A DNA stretch of 64,000 bases from Chloracidobacterium validum (GCF_018304825.1 NZ_CP072648.1:2153501-2217500); one strand, 5' to 3'. Shown: positions 37,498 through 46,869, counted from the stretch's first letter. Program-made: numbers and translations. The notes: generated from the sequence alone by a model not told the origin.

Positions 37498-39459
37498 ATG
37501 ACCGAAGCCCGTAGCTCATTTCGTCACGATGGGTTGGATTGGCAAAGCCTGTCCCCCCGTTCCTTGGCCCTGGTTTTGGCGGGGATTGCCGTCCTGGTGT
37601 ATGCCAATACGCTGGGCCATGACTTTGCCTACGACGATTGGTTGGTCATCGTGGATAACCCAGGTGTTCGGCTCGCTGATTGGCGAGCGCTCTGGTTGCG
37701 TGGTTACTGGGGGCATGTCACCGGCGGCGGCGGCAACTATCGCCCGCTGACCGTAACGACCTTTGCCGTAGAATACTGGCTTTGGGGAGCGCGTCCGGCC
37801 GGATACCACCTAACCAATGTGCTCCTCCACGCCGCCAACGTCATGTGGCTCTTTGCGCTGCTCCGGCGTTATCGGGTTCCAGTTGGTGTTGCGGCCTTGG
37901 CGGCACTCATCTTTGCCGTACATCCAGTGCATACTGAAGCCGTGGCGAATGTCGCCGGACGCTCGGAACTGCTCGGCATGGTTTTTGGCGGGCTGATGTG
38001 GTGGGCATGGCTAGAGGGGCGAATCGGTGGCGTCCCCGGTTGGTTCTGGCGCGGTGGCGCGGCGCTCGCCTATTTGGCGGCTGTCCTTTCAAAAGAAAAT
38101 ATGATTGTGCTTCCGGCGGCGCTGTTCGTGGCTGAGTGGTTGGTCGGGCGTCATCAAACCCAGGCACAACCAAGTGCGCGTTGGTCGTGGCTTGGATGGA
38201 ACTGGCTCCGCCGGGATGGGTGGACATTCGGCGTCTTTTTGTTGGCGCTCGGTCCGTACTTTGGGTTGCGCGCGTTGGCTGGTGAGGGCGTGACGCAGGC
38301 GGTCGCGGTTGGGCATGTTCCACTGGCTGGTTGGACGCTCTGGGAACGCTTGGTCATCATGCTGGGCGTCGGGTTGACATGGTACCGGCTCGTTCTGGTC
38401 GGCTACCCGCTGCAAGTATTTTACAGTGTTCGAGAGTTTGAGCTTACACCAACGCCGCACTGGCGTGTCGTCATCGGAGCGATTATCACGGCCGGGTTGA
38501 TTGGTTTAGCCATGGCTTGTTTTCAGCGCGCACCACTTGTCACGTTTGCCGTGGCGTTCTGGTTCATCACCTTGGCGGTGACGAGCAACGTCTTGCTTTC
38601 GATAGGAGCGCTGCTTGCCGAGCGGTGGCTGTACCTACCTTCAGTCGCGGCAGCATTGCTCTTGGCGGCAGGTGGCGTTCAGGGGTTGCGACGTGGCGGC
38701 CCGGTGCGCGCAACTGCGCTAGCCGGGATCACGGGTCTGCTTGTCTTCTACAGTGTGATCGCGGTGCAGCGAAATCGTGACTGGCAAAACAATGTCACCA
38801 TTTTTGAAAGCCTGATTGCCACCGCCCCACAAAATCCATCTGGTTACATGATGCTCGGGCAGGAGCTGATGCTCACCGACCCGCAGCGCGCGCGGGCGTT
38901 ACAGGAAGCCGCGCTAAGGATTGACCCAGAACTTTTACCCCCGCAGGGAAACCTAGCGGAGCTTGATTTACGCGCCGGTAACCCCACTGCCGCGCGCGAC
39001 CGTTTTGCACGGTTATTGGCTCAAGAACCGGCTCATCTCCCCACGCCGTCGGGTGAGTGGGCTGACTGGCACGCTTTGTACGCTAAGTCGCTCGCGCTGA
39101 CCGGAGACCTGCCGGCGGCAATGGAACAAGCGCAAATTGCATTACGCCAATCCCCGCACTCATTGATCGTTCTCTTTGAAACCAGCCAGGTGTTTCTGCA
39201 AGCGGGTCAAGTTGAGGCGGCGCTGGCTGGGTTTCGACAGCTCACGGTCCACGACCGAGAGCAGGGGCGCGCCTACGGCAACCTAGCAACGGTACTTATC
39301 GAACTCGAACGCTATGCCGAAGCTGAAGATGTTCTCCTGAAAGGACTTCAGCTCGTTCCCGGGGCTGAATCGCTGCAAACCCGATTGGATTTTGTTCGCC
39401 AGAAGCAGGCAGCGGCTACGCCGTCTGCCGGGCGTTCATCGTCCGGTGTATCACCGTGA
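37498..39459 (+). CDS. TMTC-like GT-C membrane protein with TPR repeats (1)
   Basis: A 653-residue polytopic membrane protein. About ten TM helices (30-425) are followed by a TPR region (about 435-640: NPSGYMMLGQELMLTDPQRARALQEAALRI and repeats). Signature segments are VYANTLGHDFAYDDW (acidic pair in the first loop), YRPLTVTTFAVEYWLWG, HLTNVLLHAANV, VHPVHTEAVANVAGRSELLG and SKENMIVLPAALF. These are shared with TMTC/Pmt-type GT-C glycosyltransferases that use polyprenyl-linked sugars. Bacterial substrates are unknown. Stop and the start of its paralogue overlap by four bases. Confidence 0.8.
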   Translation: MTEARSSFRHDGLDWQSLSPRSLALVLAGIAVLVYANTLGHDFAYDDWLVIVDNPGVRLADWRALWLRGYWGHVTGGGGNYRPLTVTTFAVEYWLWGARPAGYHLTNVLLHAANVMWLFALLRRYRVPVGVAALAALIFAVHPVHTEAVANVAGRSELLGMVFGGLMWWAWLEGRIGGVPGWFWRGGAALAYLAAVLSKENMIVLPAALFVAEWLVGRHQTQAQPSARWSWLGWNWLRRDGWTFGVFLLALGPYFGLRALAGEGVTQAVAVGHVPLAGWTLWERLVIMLGVGLTWYRLVLVGYPLQVFYSVREFELTPTPHWRVVIGAIITAGLIGLAMACFQRAPLVTFAVAFWFITLAVTSNVLLSIGALLAERWLYLPSVAAALLLAAGGVQGLRRGGPVRATALAGITGLLVFYSVIAVQRNRDWQNNVTIFESLIATAPQNPSGYMMLGQELMLTDPQRARALQEAALRIDPELLPPQGNLAELDLRAGNPTAARDRFARLLAQEPAHLPTPSGEWADWHALYAKSLALTGDLPAAMEQAQIALRQSPHSLIVLFETSQVFLQAGQVEAALAGFRQLTVHDREQGRAYGNLATVLIELERYAEAEDVLLKGLQLVPGAESLQTRLDFVRQKQAAATPSAGRSSSGVSP

Positions 39460-41411
39460 GCAGGACCTACTCACCACGTCAAATCGCCTTGGGAGTCATT
39501 GCGTTAGCGATTTTGGTGTACGCCAATACGCTAGCAAATGGCTTTGTGTACGACGACATCAGCATTGTGCAGTCCAATCCCTACATCACGGACTGGCGGC
39601 GTATCCCATGGCTTTTCACCAAAGGCTACTGGAGCCATAAAGCCGGCGGCGGCGGCAACTATCGCCCGCTGGCTGTGGTCACCTTTGCGCTGGAGTACGC
39701 GGTCTGGGGTATCGCTCCAATGGGGTATCACCTGACCAACATCTTGCTCCATGCGGCGAATGTAGGGATGGTCTTTCACGTGCTGCGGCTCTACCGTGCT
39801 TCTCTAGGGGTGGCCGGCGTATCGGCCCTGGTCTTTGCCGTGCATCCCGTTCATACCGACGCGGTGGCAAGCGTTGTCGGGCGTGGGGAACTGTTGGGGA
39901 TGTTTTTTGGGGGGCTTATGTGGTGGGCGTGGGTCAACGCCCGTCAAGCGGGCAGGCGATCGCGTGATCGAGCACAGCCTAAGCTCAGAGGGGTATGGCG
40001 TTGGCGCGGCGCAGCCGCGCTTGCTTACCTGGCGGCGCTGCTCTCGAAAGAGAACATGATTACCTTGCCAGCGGCCCTGTGGTTGGCGGAAGTTCTCCAT
40101 GCGCGCCGAGCCTGCTTGGCACATGGGATGTGGACAACACGTTTGAGCTGCCTGTGGCACCTGACACGCCCTTTTTGGGTCTTGGCCGTTCCGCTGGTTC
40201 CGTACTTTTGGTTGCGCTCCCTTGCTGGTGAAGGCGTCTCACAAGTGGCCGGGGTGGGGGCGGTGCCGCTGGCCGGTTACACGCTCTGGCAGCGCGCCGT
40301 CATCATGCTCGAGTCTGGGTTGACGTGGTACCGGCTCCTGTTCGTCGGGTATCCCCTGCGTCCGCACTATGATGGACTAAATGTCACGGTGACGCTGGAT
40401 TGGACGTGGGGCAAGCTGGCTGGTTTACTTCTCAACGGCGGGCTGGTCGTTGCTCTGTGGTTGACTTGGCGGCGCGCGCCACTCGTTGCCTTTGCCATCG
40501 GTTTTTGGTTTATCACGCTTGCCATTGTGAGCAACGTACCCATCCCGCTCGGCGCCTTGTTTGGCGAGCGCTGGCTGTATGTGCCATCGGCAGGCTATGC
40601 CGTGGCCTTCGGCTATGGCGTCTGGCTAGCTTGGGGCAAGGCCGGGCAAGGGAGATGGGTGGCTTCGGCTTGGCAGCTACGCCCTGAGACCATCCAGTTG
40701 TGTCTGCTCCTGATGGCAGGCTGCACGATAGGAAGCTATGTGTACCGCACGACGCACCGAAATCTCGACTGGCGGGATAACTACACCCTGTTTTCCCGAT
40801 TTATTGAAACCGACCCACAGCACCCAACTGGTTATGTCAATATCGGCGACGTGATAATGCGCTCCCAACCCGAGCAAGCGCGGGTCTTTTATGAAAAGGC
40901 GCTCGAACTCGAACCGCGCCAGGCCGTGGCCGGCCTTACGCTGGCAGCGATTGACATCGGAGCCGGAGCTTTTGAACCAGCACGGAAACGCCTGGAACGG
41001 ATGCTTACCAAGGAGCCACCTGATTTACCGCTCCCGTCCAATCACTGGAGCCTCACGCACGCACTCTATGCTCAGTCCCTGGCTGCGCTGGGTGAACGCG
41101 AGCGGGGGCGGCAAGAAGCCCAAACGGCCCTGCGTTACGCGCCGGACGCCCCACAAGCGCTACTCACGGCAGGAGAGGCTTTTGTCTCGGTTGGCGAGCG
41201 TTCCACGGCAATCGAAGTCTATCGGCGCTTGGTAAGCCTGTTGCCGCATGCGGGCGGCCCACGCGCGCGACTCGGTGTCTTGCTGCTCGAAGCCGGCGAT
41301 GCCGCCGCCGCCGAACGGGAGCTAACCATTGCCGCACAACAGTTGCCCGATTCGCCACTGGTCAAAGATTGGCTTGAGCAAGCGCGGCGACAGGCTGCTA
41401 TTCAGCCGTAA
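39456..41411 (+). CDS. TMTC-like GT-C membrane protein with TPR repeats (2)
   Basis: A 651-residue tandem paralogue of the preceding gene with the same landmarks: VYANTLANGFVYDDI, YRPLAVVTFALEYAVWG, HLTNILLHAANVG, VHPVHTDAVASVVGRGELLG and SKENMITLPAALW. It has a C-terminal TPR region (about 440-645). The start is a GTG at 39456 overlapping the upstream TGA, so translation is coupled. The pair probably arose by local duplication and may act as a heterodimer or have split substrate roles. The Arg/Lys-rich loop after the seventh motif differs in length between the two. Confidence 0.8.
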   Translation: MSRTYSPRQIALGVIALAILVYANTLANGFVYDDISIVQSNPYITDWRRIPWLFTKGYWSHKAGGGGNYRPLAVVTFALEYAVWGIAPMGYHLTNILLHAANVGMVFHVLRLYRASLGVAGVSALVFAVHPVHTDAVASVVGRGELLGMFFGGLMWWAWVNARQAGRRSRDRAQPKLRGVWRWRGAAALAYLAALLSKENMITLPAALWLAEVLHARRACLAHGMWTTRLSCLWHLTRPFWVLAVPLVPYFWLRSLAGEGVSQVAGVGAVPLAGYTLWQRAVIMLESGLTWYRLLFVGYPLRPHYDGLNVTVTLDWTWGKLAGLLLNGGLVVALWLTWRRAPLVAFAIGFWFITLAIVSNVPIPLGALFGERWLYVPSAGYAVAFGYGVWLAWGKAGQGRWVASAWQLRPETIQLCLLLMAGCTIGSYVYRTTHRNLDWRDNYTLFSRFIETDPQHPTGYVNIGDVIMRSQPEQARVFYEKALELEPRQAVAGLTLAAIDIGAGAFEPARKRLERMLTKEPPDLPLPSNHWSLTHALYAQSLAALGERERGRQEAQTALRYAPDAPQALLTAGEAFVSVGERSTAIEVYRRLVSLLPHAGGPRARLGVLLLEAGDAAAAERELTIAAQQLPDSPLVKDWLEQARRQAAIQP

Positions 41412-41433
41412 AACCGGATGCCAGAAAAAGCAA

Positions 41434-41457
41434 AAGCCCTGAACTGCTCCAGGGCTT
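41434..41457 (-). terminator. Terminator of tRNA-fMet
   Basis: An 8-bp stem (41434-41441 with 41450-41457) is followed on the minus strand by TTTGCTTTTT. It lies just past the tRNA 3' end and after the convergent TMTC-like gene, which it may also serve. Confidence 0.7.
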
Positions 41458-41462
41458 CAACG

Positions 41463-41539
<77 letters not shown>

Positions 41540-41573
41540 GCAAGGTCGGCTGCCTGTATCAAGGCAGCCATTG

Positions 41574-41604
41574 TTTATAACGGTTACAGGGGCTGTTCTG
41601 TCAA
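41574..41604 (-). promoter_or_regulatory. Probable promoter of tRNA-fMet
   Basis: Minus strand: -35 TTGACA (41599-41604, inside the aroK 3' end) and -10 TATAAA (41574-41579). The boxes are good but the spacer is 19 bases, longer than ideal, so the call is tentative. Confidence 0.45.
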
Positions 41605-42177
41605 GTCATTTAAGTTATTTCGTACATTATTTTGCGATCCCATCCACAGGGCTAGCGCGTGGAGGATGGCCTCCACGGCTTCACCCGGCGGTGATGCCCC
41701 GACAAGCACGCCAATGTCCGCTTGGGCGTAAGCGGCCCGGCGGCTTTCGTAGAGCTTTTGAGCATCAGCGAGCGACTTCCAAAGTGGACGGCTGCCGTCT
41801 CCAGCGATCCGCGTCGCCAGCACTTCAAAGGGCACATCGAGCCAGATGCTACAGCCAATCCGCCGGATGTCAGCGCGGTTCTCAGCTACCGTGAAGGTTC
41901 CGCCCCCCAGCGCCACGATCTGCCATCGGGTTGGGTCTTGGGCAAGTTCGGCGCACACCTGACGGAGGACCGCCTGCTCAACTTGGCGGAACCCAGCTTC
42001 GCCTTCCTGCTGAAAGAGTTCAGGGATGGCACGTCCCGTGGACTGTGTGATGCGCTCGTCAAGGTCAATGAAGCAACCACCAAGGCGCTTGGCAAGGCGT
42101 TGCCCGATGGTTGTCTTACCGCAACCCATGAACCCAACGAGAAAGACGATGCCACTTGTGTTGAGCGCGGTGCGCAT
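41584..42177 (-). CDS. aroK: Shikimate kinase
   Basis: A 197-residue cytoplasmic kinase that phosphorylates shikimate in aromatic amino-acid synthesis. It has Walker A GFMGCGKTT (15-23), the DLDERI shikimate-binding segment, ALGGGTF, and the lid arginine in RPLW. The length includes a short C-terminal extension (NNVRNNLNDLTEQPL) of unknown use. It is divergent from the FHA-like protease gene across a 324-base gap. Confidence 0.94.
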   Translation of the reverse strand: MRTALNTSGIVFLVGFMGCGKTTIGQRLAKRLGGCFIDLDERITQSTGRAIPELFQQEGEAGFRQVEQAVLRQVCAELAQDPTRWQIVALGGGTFTVAENRADIRRIGCSIWLDVPFEVLATRIAGDGSRPLWKSLADAQKLYESRRAAYAQADIGVLVGASPPGEAVEAILHALALWMGSQNNVRNNLNDLTEQPL

Positions 42178-42501
42178 AAGACGAGGCCATTCAGTGCGGG
42201 ATAGTTTGCTCGCAGCCGTCTCGATAACTTTTGGGGCTCAATAACTTTGGGGATGACGGCCCCGCAACTCGGTCGCAACGAGCAGCGAAAAGCGCCAAAG
42301 GAAACTCGATGCGGAAAGTCTTGTCGCTCAGGCTGGTCAACAGTAACATAGTATTTTCGCCGCACGCACAAGGCACGATGAGTCTGCTGCGTAGGAACAC
42401 ATGCCTCGACGTTCACATCCCAGCTCAAACAACAGTGGTTCGATAAACTTTCTCGCGCAAGGCTTGGCCTCTAGTTTTTTGGCGATGGATTCATTTGGCT
42501 A
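42178..42501. other. Intergenic interval between divergent aroK and the FHA-like protease gene
   Basis: 324 bases holding the two divergent 5' regions. I see no RNA gene, repeat or well-matched promoter boxes. Short open frames here are not convincing. Confidence 0.4.
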
Positions 42502-44094
42502 ATGGCGGTGGGCATGAGCAACACGGTGTCCAATCTGCTTGTGGTGTCGCTGACTGGGACCGGACAGGAACGTTCCTTTGTCTTTGACAAGGAAGCCGTC
42601 ACCATTGGGGCTGGGGCTGGCTGCGACGTCGTGCTGGACCTGCCAGGAGCGGCGGTGCCGGGTGCGGTCGCGGCCATCCATCGTCGAGCGCAGCGGTTGG
42701 AGCTGTTCGTCCATGATGCTGATCACTACGCTTTCCGGGTCAATGACGAACTTCATACACCGGCTGATGGAACACCTATTGCGCTTGCCAATGGTGATGT
42801 GGTGGCCGTCGAGCCGCGGAACGTGGACGGGAGTGGCGAACCAGCGAAAGTGTTGGTGCAAGTCGTTGCCAAGCCATCAGCAAGTTCGCTACCGCCGGAA
42901 GGCCTGATGCAGTTCCCGGAGGTGGACGCTGGCGGGCAACTCCATCCAAGAACGGCAACGCGCTTTCTTCGGGAACTCGTCTTTGCCCTGTATGCCGAGA
43001 TGCCGACCTGGGTCCGCGCCGTGGCCCTGCTCCTGACCGTGCTCATTCCCATTTCCGTCATGTCGGCCACGGTGATCGTGTTCGTGTTTCTCTGGAATTA
43101 CGCCAAGCTCACCGAGGACTTGCGCAGCAAAAACCGCAATTCAGGTATTCAAATTGATGCGCTTCTAGAGGAAAACGAAAAACTCAAGAACCGGCTCAAG
43201 GACTACGAGGAAGCCATCAACTTCGCGCCGAAGATTGCGACGAACTATCGGGGCGGGGTCTGCCTCATTGTCGGGTCGTACAGTTATCGGGATGCTCAAC
43301 AACGCCCGCTGCGGTATCTGGACCATAGCTTTGACGACAGCCGGGCGCTTTCTGCCGATGGCAAGCTCAATGTGAGCTTTGAAGGCACCGGCAATGAATT
43401 TATTGAGGAGTTTAGCGGTACGGGATTTGTCGTCGCCGATGGGGTCATTCTGACCAACCGGCATATCGCGCAGCCGTGGTGGACCGATCCCACGGATAAG
43501 CTGATTACGCAGCTCGGCGGCAAACCTTATGTCAAGGAAATTCAAGCCTACTTCCCAGAACACAAGTCACCGTTCGTTCTCAAGCCGGTCGGTTTCTCTC
43601 AGGAAAGCGATGTGGCGATGTGCACCTTCACGCCAGGCGATGCCAAAATACCCAAGCTTCCCATTGAAGGCTTTGGTGACGACGATGGGCGATCACTGCC
43701 GGATATTACCGGACAAGCCATTTTGCTCATGGGATTTCCAAACGGGGTCGAAGTGCTGGTGGCCCAGTTGACCGACGGACAACTCAAGCGTGATCTGGAG
43801 CGTCGCCTCAAAGTTTCTGAAAAAGCCATTTTGCTGGCCCAGCGCGGCGAGCTTGTCCCACTCGTGACCCAAGGCCACGTCACCCGGCTTGTAGCGGGCC
43901 GGATTGTCCACGATGCGGCCACACAGGAAGGTGGCTCCGGCAGTCCAATCTTCAACAGCGCCGGGAAAGTCATCGGTATCAACGCGCAAGTCACCGTGGA
44001 TGAAGGCGGCGGCCAAGTGCCAGGCAACAACTTGGCCGTACCCATTCGGTCGGCCTTCAAGCTTCTGCGAGAGATGGGGAAGCCGCTTGGCTAG
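42502..44094 (+). CDS. FHA-like / single-TM / trypsin-like serine protease fusion
   Basis: A 530-residue protein. Residues 10-125 resemble an FHA domain (FVFDKEAVTIGAGAGCDVVLD ... AIHRRAQRLELFVHD ... RVNDELHTPADG ... LANGDVVAV), although the usual phospho-binding Arg and Ser are not clear. A TM helix spans 171-198, then a coiled coil (202-240). The C-terminal half is a chymotrypsin-fold protease with His321 (LTNRHIAQ), Asp370 (ESDVAMCTF) and Ser479 (EGGSGSP), so it should be active. Topology predicts FHA inside and protease outside. No PDZ domain follows, unlike HtrA. Start ATG 42502; an ATG four codons on is possible. Confidence 0.75.
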   Translation: MAVGMSNTVSNLLVVSLTGTGQERSFVFDKEAVTIGAGAGCDVVLDLPGAAVPGAVAAIHRRAQRLELFVHDADHYAFRVNDELHTPADGTPIALANGDVVAVEPRNVDGSGEPAKVLVQVVAKPSASSLPPEGLMQFPEVDAGGQLHPRTATRFLRELVFALYAEMPTWVRAVALLLTVLIPISVMSATVIVFVFLWNYAKLTEDLRSKNRNSGIQIDALLEENEKLKNRLKDYEEAINFAPKIATNYRGGVCLIVGSYSYRDAQQRPLRYLDHSFDDSRALSADGKLNVSFEGTGNEFIEEFSGTGFVVADGVILTNRHIAQPWWTDPTDKLITQLGGKPYVKEIQAYFPEHKSPFVLKPVGFSQESDVAMCTFTPGDAKIPKLPIEGFGDDDGRSLPDITGQAILLMGFPNGVEVLVAQLTDGQLKRDLERRLKVSEKAILLAQRGELVPLVTQGHVTRLVAGRIVHDAATQEGGSGSPIFNSAGKVIGINAQVTVDEGGGQVPGNNLAVPIRSAFKLLREMGKPLG

Positions 44095-44128
44095 TGCCTC
44101 AGCGAATCATTGCCGCCAAGTGCATCAC

Positions 44129-44830
44129 GTGCGTGCGCTGCTGTTCGACTTGGACGGCACACTGGTAGATTCGCGGCGCGACTTGGCCACGGCACTTGAC
44201 CTGACGCTGGCCGACCTTGGGCTGCCGCTGCTTGGCGTGGAAGTCGTGACCCGCCTGGTTGGGGATGGGGCGCGGCGACTGGTCGAACGTGGGTTGGCAG
44301 CTTCTCGCCCAGAAGCGATATTTTCTGAAACCTTCCTTGCCGATGCGCTTCGGGCGTTCAAGGCGCACTATGCCCAAGTTCTGCTGGCAACGACGCGCCC
44401 ATACCCAAATGTCCACGCCGTCCTCGAACACTTTGCCGGACTTCCCAAGGCCGTTGTCACGAACAAACCGGCTGGGTTCTCGGAAACTATTTTGGTCGGG
44501 CTTGGGTTGCGGGCGTACTTCATCACTGTCATTGGCGGCGATACGCTACCAGAACGCAAGCCGCATCCGGCGCCGGTGCAGGCCGCGCTGTTGGCCTGTG
44601 GCATTGTCAAGCCGGCCGAGGCGGTGATGATTGGCGACAGCCCCAATGACATTCGGGCCGGGCGGGCGGCTGGAACGCTTACTTGTGGCGTGACCTATGG
44701 GTTTCGTCTGGCTGATGAGTTGGCGGAGGCGGATGTCGTGATTGACGACTTGGCTGGCCTCGTTGAATCGTTCCAAGCATTTCATCCTGGAGTACCGCGC
44801 GATGACTCGTTATCGCATGCTGGCGGTTGA
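44129..44830 (+). CDS. HAD phosphatase, phosphoglycolate phosphatase-like
   Basis: A 233-residue HAD hydrolase (subfamily I cap). It has the nucleophile motif LLFDLDGTLVDS, motif II in VVTNKPAG, and MIGDSPNDIRAGRAAG with the Mg-binding aspartates. Best match in layout is Gph, which salvages 2-phosphoglycolate. The start is uncertain: GTG at 44129 gives MRALLFDLDGT, and a GTG at 44120 is also possible. The open frame before that belongs to the protease gene shadow. It overlaps the next gene by 29 bases. Confidence 0.8.
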   Translation: MRALLFDLDGTLVDSRRDLATALDLTLADLGLPLLGVEVVTRLVGDGARRLVERGLAASRPEAIFSETFLADALRAFKAHYAQVLLATTRPYPNVHAVLEHFAGLPKAVVTNKPAGFSETILVGLGLRAYFITVIGGDTLPERKPHPAPVQAALLACGIVKPAEAVMIGDSPNDIRAGRAAGTLTCGVTYGFRLADELAEADVVIDDLAGLVESFQAFHPGVPRDDSLSHAGG

Positions 44831-45659
44831 CCTGGACGGCACGCTGCTTGCGCCAGACAGCCAATTGACCCCGCGCACCCGCGCGGCGATGGAACGTGCC
44901 ATTCGGGAATACCACGTGGCCGTCGTGATTGCCACCGGCCGGCGATTTCATTCAGCCCGTCCGATTGCCCGTGACGCAGGCCTCACGACCCCCCTGGTGA
45001 CGCATAATGGAGCGCTCGTCAAAGATGTCGAGACATCGGCGGTGTATCACTACCAGCCACTCGACTTGGACGTAGCCCGCGAACTACTCAACTTGGGGAA
45101 GGCCTTCGGAGCGGACACCATCGCGCTCGATGACCCAGAGGGCGACGGTCGGATTTTGACCGATGGCGTTTCCGAGCGGAATGCTTCCTTGCGGTACTAT
45201 CTGGAACTCAACCGCCAGTACGTGCACCGCGTGGACAACCTCCCGGCGTCGGTCGCCGCGCCCATAACCCAGGTGATGTTTTGTGGCTCCTGCGCGTCCA
45301 TGCAGGCGCTGGCGGAAGTTCTGGAGCGCGACATGGCCGCTGAAGCGCGGTTGCTCATGACAACCTACCCGCACAATGACATGACGATTCTCGACCTGAT
45401 GCACCCGGAATGCTCAAAAGCCACCGGAATTGCCCACGTCGCTGCCCAGTTTGGGATTGCGCCAGAGGAAATTCTGGCGGTGGGCGACAACTACAACGAT
45501 CTCGACATGCTGCACTACGCCGGACGCGGGATACTGATGGGCAACGCCGAACCCAAACTCAAAGCCATGGGATTTGAGCTAACCGCTCCCAATACCGAGG
45601 ACGGGGTGGCGCAAGTCATCGAGACCTACATTTTTGGATCGTCTGCGTCGCCAGCTTGA
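44802..45659 (+). CDS. HAD phosphatase, Cof/YidA-like subfamily
   Basis: A 285-residue HAD hydrolase of the Cof type (subfamily IIB cap). It has MLAVDLDGTLLAPD, VVIATGRRFHSARP, VTHNGALV, LMHPECSKATGIAHVA (motif III Lys) and VGDNYNDLDMLHYAG. Substrates in the family are sugar phosphates, FMN or PLP; none can be assigned. The ATG at 44802 has GGAG 8 bases upstream, which fixes the start inside the end of the previous gene. The two HAD genes are therefore translationally coupled. Confidence 0.85.
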   Translation: MTRYRMLAVDLDGTLLAPDSQLTPRTRAAMERAIREYHVAVVIATGRRFHSARPIARDAGLTTPLVTHNGALVKDVETSAVYHYQPLDLDVARELLNLGKAFGADTIALDDPEGDGRILTDGVSERNASLRYYLELNRQYVHRVDNLPASVAAPITQVMFCGSCASMQALAEVLERDMAAEARLLMTTYPHNDMTILDLMHPECSKATGIAHVAAQFGIAPEEILAVGDNYNDLDMLHYAGRGILMGNAEPKLKAMGFELTAPNTEDGVAQVIETYIFGSSASPA

Positions 45660-45726
45660 CGCGCAGCACCCAAGCCATGGATGGGTTGGGGTGCGCAGCG
45701 TGACCTCCCTCGCGGCAGATAGGATT

Positions 45727-46239
45727 ATGCGCCTACCGATTCCACCACGTACGCTGGTCGCCTTGGCCGGAGCATCCGGTTCCGGCAAGACAACCTTTGC
45801 GCATCGCCATTTTGCGCCGACCGAAGTGCTCTCATCCGACGCCTTTCGGCGGCTTGTGTCCGACGATGAAAACGACCAGTCAGCCACCGAAGATGCTTTC
45901 GATGCGCTTTATTTCATTGCCGCCCGGCGGCTGGCGCGGGGACGGCTCGTTGTCATAGATGCTACGCATAGCCACGCCACTGCGCGCGCGCGGCTGCGCG
46001 CGTTTGCCACCGCCCAGGGCGTCGAAGTGCTGTTGATCGTCTTTGACTTACCGCTCGAAACTTGCTTGGCTGGCAATGCGGCCCGCATGACGCGCTCCGT
46101 GCCACCATTCGTTATTGAACGACAGCATGCGGCGCTGAGGCAGGCCTGTCCGACACTGGCGGACGAAGGTTTTTCAACCGTCGTCTTGTTGGAGACCTGG
46201 GAAGCCGTGGCGTCGGTGGTTGTCGTCCGCGAACCATAA
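45727..46239 (+). CDS. Small P-loop kinase, polynucleotide-kinase-like
   Basis: A 170-residue AAA_33-type kinase. It has Walker A GASGSGKTT (15-23), a lid-like SSDAFRRLVSDDENDQSATEDAF segment, and VVIDATHSHATARARL, the pattern of the N-terminal kinase domain of bacterial Pnkp and of T4 polynucleotide kinase. The phosphatase and ligase domains of Pnkp are absent. It starts about 67 bases after the Cof-type phosphatase. RNA repair is a possibility only; other small-molecule kinases share this fold. Confidence 0.7.
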   Translation: MRLPIPPRTLVALAGASGSGKTTFAHRHFAPTEVLSSDAFRRLVSDDENDQSATEDAFDALYFIAARRLARGRLVVIDATHSHATARARLRAFATAQGVEVLLIVFDLPLETCLAGNAARMTRSVPPFVIERQHAALRQACPTLADEGFSTVVLLETWEAVASVVVVREP

Positions 46240-46334
46240 CCGACTGGGCAGGTCTGGTGCTGGTTGGTGGTTGCCTTCCAGGGACTGTGCTAGCGTGAAG
46301 AAAAGCCCAATCAGCTACGTTTAGGAGACCGTTT

Positions 46335-46856
46335 ATGAGGGTAGTAACATTTGTACAGACTGCACTTCTCGGGGGATGCTTGTTGACGGCGGCCTGTGGT
46401 GATGCACCGCGCCCAGTTTCCTCGAATGCCCCAGCCCCGGCTGGCGGCTACGGCACAAGCCCACAATCGTCGCCGGCTGCCATGCCCGCCGGGCAGTCCC
46501 CGTCGCCAGCCGGTGAGGCCGCGCCCAAGTATGGCGACCCGGTGACGGATGAAAATTTTGTCAAGCTCCTCAAACCAGAAACTGCCGCAATGGTCGAAAA
46601 AGTCCGCAAGTTGCAGTCTGCCTACGCGGCCGCACCGGGGAATGCTGCCCTGAAACGTGACCTTGTGGCAGCCAAGGTTGAGTATGGCAACGCTTTGCGT
46701 GACCTTGGGCAGGCCGGCCCGCGCATTTACTATCCGGCGGCCCTCCGCATGTATCGCCAAGTGCTGGCACTGGACGCCGACAACAAAGAGGCAACTGAAA
46801 AGAAGAAAGAAATCGAGCTGATCTATCAAAGCATGGGGCGTCCGATCCCAGAGTGA
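46335..46856 (+). CDS. Putative lipoprotein with helical repeat
   Basis: 173 residues. The signal peptide MRVVTFVQTALLGGCLLTAAC has a lipobox LTAAC. A Pro/Ala/Ser-rich linker (24-65) is followed by a helical region with TPR-like spacing (AAALRMYRQVLALDADNKEATEKKKEIE). AGGAG lies about 7 bases before the ATG. Likely anchored in the envelope; function unknown. Confidence 0.7.
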   Translation: MRVVTFVQTALLGGCLLTAACGDAPRPVSSNAPAPAGGYGTSPQSSPAAMPAGQSPSPAGEAAPKYGDPVTDENFVKLLKPETAAMVEKVRKLQSAYAAAPGNAALKRDLVAAKVEYGNALRDLGQAGPRIYYPAALRMYRQVLALDADNKEATEKKKEIELIYQSMGRPIPE

Positions 46857-46869
46857 ACACCCTGTCCCT

